From: an uncultured Pseudobdellovibrionaceae bacterium
GTDB taxonomy: Bacteria; Bdellovibrionota; Bdellovibrionia; Bdellovibrionales; Bdellovibrionaceae
DNA length: 6,288 nt
Direction of reading: 5' to 3'
NCBI GenBank assembly: GCA_937900305.1
Contig: CALCCV010000049.1
Location: 1 to 6,288, forward strand
The stretch's first letter is position 1, and the number at the start of each line of letters is the position of its first letter. Below the pieces are notes generated by a model, which did not search any database, had not been told where the DNA came from, and saw only the letters and a program-made list of their open reading frames with translations. Shown here one piece after another: positions 5,045 through 6,288 of this stretch. A program made the position numbers and the translations under genes.

Positions 5045-6112
5045 ACTGGCAAAAAAATTTTGGGTGGCACTTTTGTGGTCTCGATTATGGGGGCCTCTCT
5101 GCTTTATTTTTACCTTCGATCGGCGCGACAGACTCAGTTGCAGGCTGTGCCTTTTTCGATCAGTGAAACGCGGTTGGATCCGCAAGACGAAGCGCGGCCC
5201 GCGCGCGAAGGCATGGTGTGGATTCGCGGTGGTTCTTATGCTCGGGGTTGCTTCAATTGTGATTTGGCCGACTCCTTGCCGATTCACCGAGTGAGATTGA
5301 CAGGTTTTTGGTTGGATGAAACGCCGGTGACAAACGAGCAGTTCACTCACTTCGTCGATGAAACTCATTATGTGACGATCGCCGAAAGAGTTCCAAAGGC
5401 TGAAGATTTTCCCGACGTGCCAAAGGATCAACTGGTGCCCGGTTCGGCCGTTTTTGTGGCGCCCGATTCGGCGGTTCCACTCGTCAACGCACTCCGCTGG
5501 TGGAAGTACCAGCCAGGAGCTTCGTGGCGCCAACCCGAAGGTCCCGGCAGTGCGATTGCTTCACGAAATGATCATCCTGCTGTGCACATCGCGTTCTTTG
5601 ATGCAGAAGCTTATTGCAAACACGTGGGCAAGCGTCTGGTGACCGAAGCTGAATTTGAGTTTGCCGCTCGAGGAGGCCTGGAGGGCAAGCTGTACAGCTG
5701 GGGTGACGATTTAAAACCCGGTGGCCGATGGCTCGCTAATATTTGGCAGGGACATTTTCCAAACTACAACCAAGTGGAAGATGGCTATCGGAGCACCTCT
5801 CCGGTCAAGGCCTTTCCTCCGAACGGGTATGGACTTTATGACATGTCTGGGAACGTGTGGCAGTGGACTTCGGATTGGTATCGTTCGGACTATTACCAAA
5901 CTCTCGCCAATCAAACAGGAGACATTCAAGATCCCAAAGGGCCGACAGAAAGTTTTGATCCCCAAGATCCCGACCTTCCCAAACGCGTTCAGCGTGGAGG
6001 ATCTTTTCTGTGCAGTGCCGAATATTGCACGCGTTATCTCGTGGCCTCAAGAGGCAAAGGGGATCCGGGAAGTGCGGGTTCGAATACGGGTTTTCGCTGC
6101 GCTCAGAATTGA
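5036..6112 (+). CDS. Membrane-anchored formylglycine-generating enzyme (SUMF1/FGE family)
   Basis: Formylglycine-generating enzymes oxidise a cysteine in the CxPxR motif of type I sulfatases to the catalytic formylglycine, using copper and oxygen. The 358 residues start with a short KK-containing head and a hydrophobic segment (about 8-27), then a linker (about 28-58) and the FGE-sulfatase domain (about 59-358). Family marks are GMVWIRGGSY (59-68), FWLDETPVTNEQF (91-103), a GASWRQPEGPGS segment (161-172), DHPAVHI (179-185), GKRLVTEAEFEFAARGG (198-214), NIWQGHFP (235-242), AFPPNGYGLYDMSGNVWQW (259-277) and GFRC (352-355). GGSFLCSAEYC (321-331) aligns exactly with human FGE GGSYMCHRSYC, so the copper-binding pair is Cys326/Cys331. 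Cys194 and Cys355 match the human structural disulfide 218-365; the second human pair (235-346) is Ala211 and Val336 here. An extra CxxC lies at 72-75. The hydrophobic N-terminus suggests a periplasm-facing domain, unlike the well-studied cytosolic bacterial FGEs. It lies 29 bp after clpB with no terminator between, so is likely co-transcribed. No sulfatase gene is in the window. An FGE-fold protein with another role (such as PvdO-like) is the alternative. Confidence 0.9.
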   Translation: MQMTGKKILGGTFVVSIMGASLLYFYLRSARQTQLQAVPFSISETRLDPQDEARPAREGMVWIRGGSYARGCFNCDLADSLPIHRVRLTGFWLDETPVTNEQFTHFVDETHYVTIAERVPKAEDFPDVPKDQLVPGSAVFVAPDSAVPLVNALRWWKYQPGASWRQPEGPGSAIASRNDHPAVHIAFFDAEAYCKHVGKRLVTEAEFEFAARGGLEGKLYSWGDDLKPGGRWLANIWQGHFPNYNQVEDGYRSTSPVKAFPPNGYGLYDMSGNVWQWTSDWYRSDYYQTLANQTGDIQDPKGPTESFDPQDPDLPKRVQRGGSFLCSAEYCTRYLVASRGKGDPGSAGSNTGFRCAQN

Positions 6113-6211
6113 AGCGCTCGTGGGTTCAAAACAATTACTTTTCATCTAACTTTCAATTTTCATTCATTGACCGACATTGGGTTCTTAAAGTTTGCGAATG
6201 TCTTTGAGCCA

Positions 6212-6239
6212 CAGTTATTGATCGAGTCCTCAATAACTG
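6212..6239 (+). repeat. Hairpin downstream of the FGE gene (10-bp stem)
   Basis: CAGTTATTGA (6212-6221) and TCAATAACTG (6230-6239) form a perfect 10-bp stem with an 8-nt loop, about 100 nt after the FGE stop. Neither strand has a T-run after it, so it is not a canonical intrinsic terminator. It may stabilise the 3' end of the clpB-FGE mRNA, be a U-poor terminator, or belong to a downstream leader with the structure at 6238-6285. Confidence 0.55.
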
Positions 6240-6285
6240 AAAGATAGGTAAGCCACTGGTTTGACCAGTGAGACTTTCAAGGCTT
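6238..6285 (+). other. Structured, pseudoknot-capable region at the window end
   Basis: CACTGGT-TTG-ACCAGTG (6254-6270) is a perfect 7-bp hairpin. Around it TGAAAG (6238-6243) can pair with CTTTCA (6274-6279), and AAGCC (6250-6254) with GGCTT (6281-6285). These two pairings cross, as in a pseudoknot. The first also competes for two bases with the 6212-6239 hairpin. This could be the beginning of a riboswitch-like or small-RNA element cut by the window edge. I do not recognise a known class; short pairings of 5-6 bp may be chance. Confidence 0.3.
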
Positions 6286-6288
6286 GGC

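Noticed and set aside
6186..6203. TAAAGTTT as a sigma28 -35 element downstream of the FGE gene
   Set aside because: The -35 half is perfect, but no GCCGATAA-like -10 lies at the required distance (TGAGCCAC matches 2 of 8).
1..6288. tRNA, rRNA, CRISPR arrays, insertion sequences, phage or toxin-antitoxin modules
   Set aside because: No cloverleaf, repeat-spacer pattern, transposase, integrase or terminal repeats were seen on either strand.

Overview
The window looks like a chromosomal segment from a Bdellovibrio-like predatory bacterium (Bdellovibrionota) or a close relative. The evidence is a short flagellin that closely resembles my recollection of Bdellovibrio flagellins (MGMR start, no D2/D3 domains), a small four-cysteine protein of a style I associate with that group, and mixed, roughly 50% GC codon use. 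This placement is an inference from protein resemblance; there is no rRNA or tRNA to anchor it. No mobile element, CRISPR array, tRNA or rRNA was seen. The first 12 bases match the 3' end of the Illumina adapter, so the left edge is probably an untrimmed read end, and the gene there is cut off artificially.

Layout. Three genes lie on the minus strand in the left third. From the left edge they are a truncated putative lipoprotein of unknown function (about 13-576), a flagellin (704-1537) with a strong intrinsic terminator (629-668), and, after about 440 bp of non-coding DNA, an 85-residue protein with four cysteines in a CxxC-C-C pattern (1978-2235). A 137-bp divergent spacer follows. Two plus-strand genes then fill the rest: clpB (2373-5006), and 29 bp downstream a membrane-anchored formylglycine-generating enzyme (FGE, sulfatase-modifying factor family; 5036-6112). 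The last 176 bp are non-coding and rich in inverted repeats.

How the genes relate. The flagellin appears monocistronic: it has its own leader, ribosome site and terminator. clpB and the FGE gene are close, codirectional and have no terminator between them, so they are probably co-transcribed. ClpB (ATP-driven disaggregation in the cytoplasm) and the FGE (copper- and oxygen-dependent cysteine oxidation, here apparently on the outer face of the inner membrane) have no established common pathway. Their linkage may be only a shared transcript, or may reflect a shared stress or protein-maturation theme.

The points most worth a second look are the exported FGE with intact catalytic cysteines, the inverted repeat that abuts the clpB ribosome site, the unnamed Cys4 protein, and the folded non-coding stretches at 1824-1864 and 6212-6285. 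I did not find a convincing new multi-gene system; most of the window is ordinary core genome.
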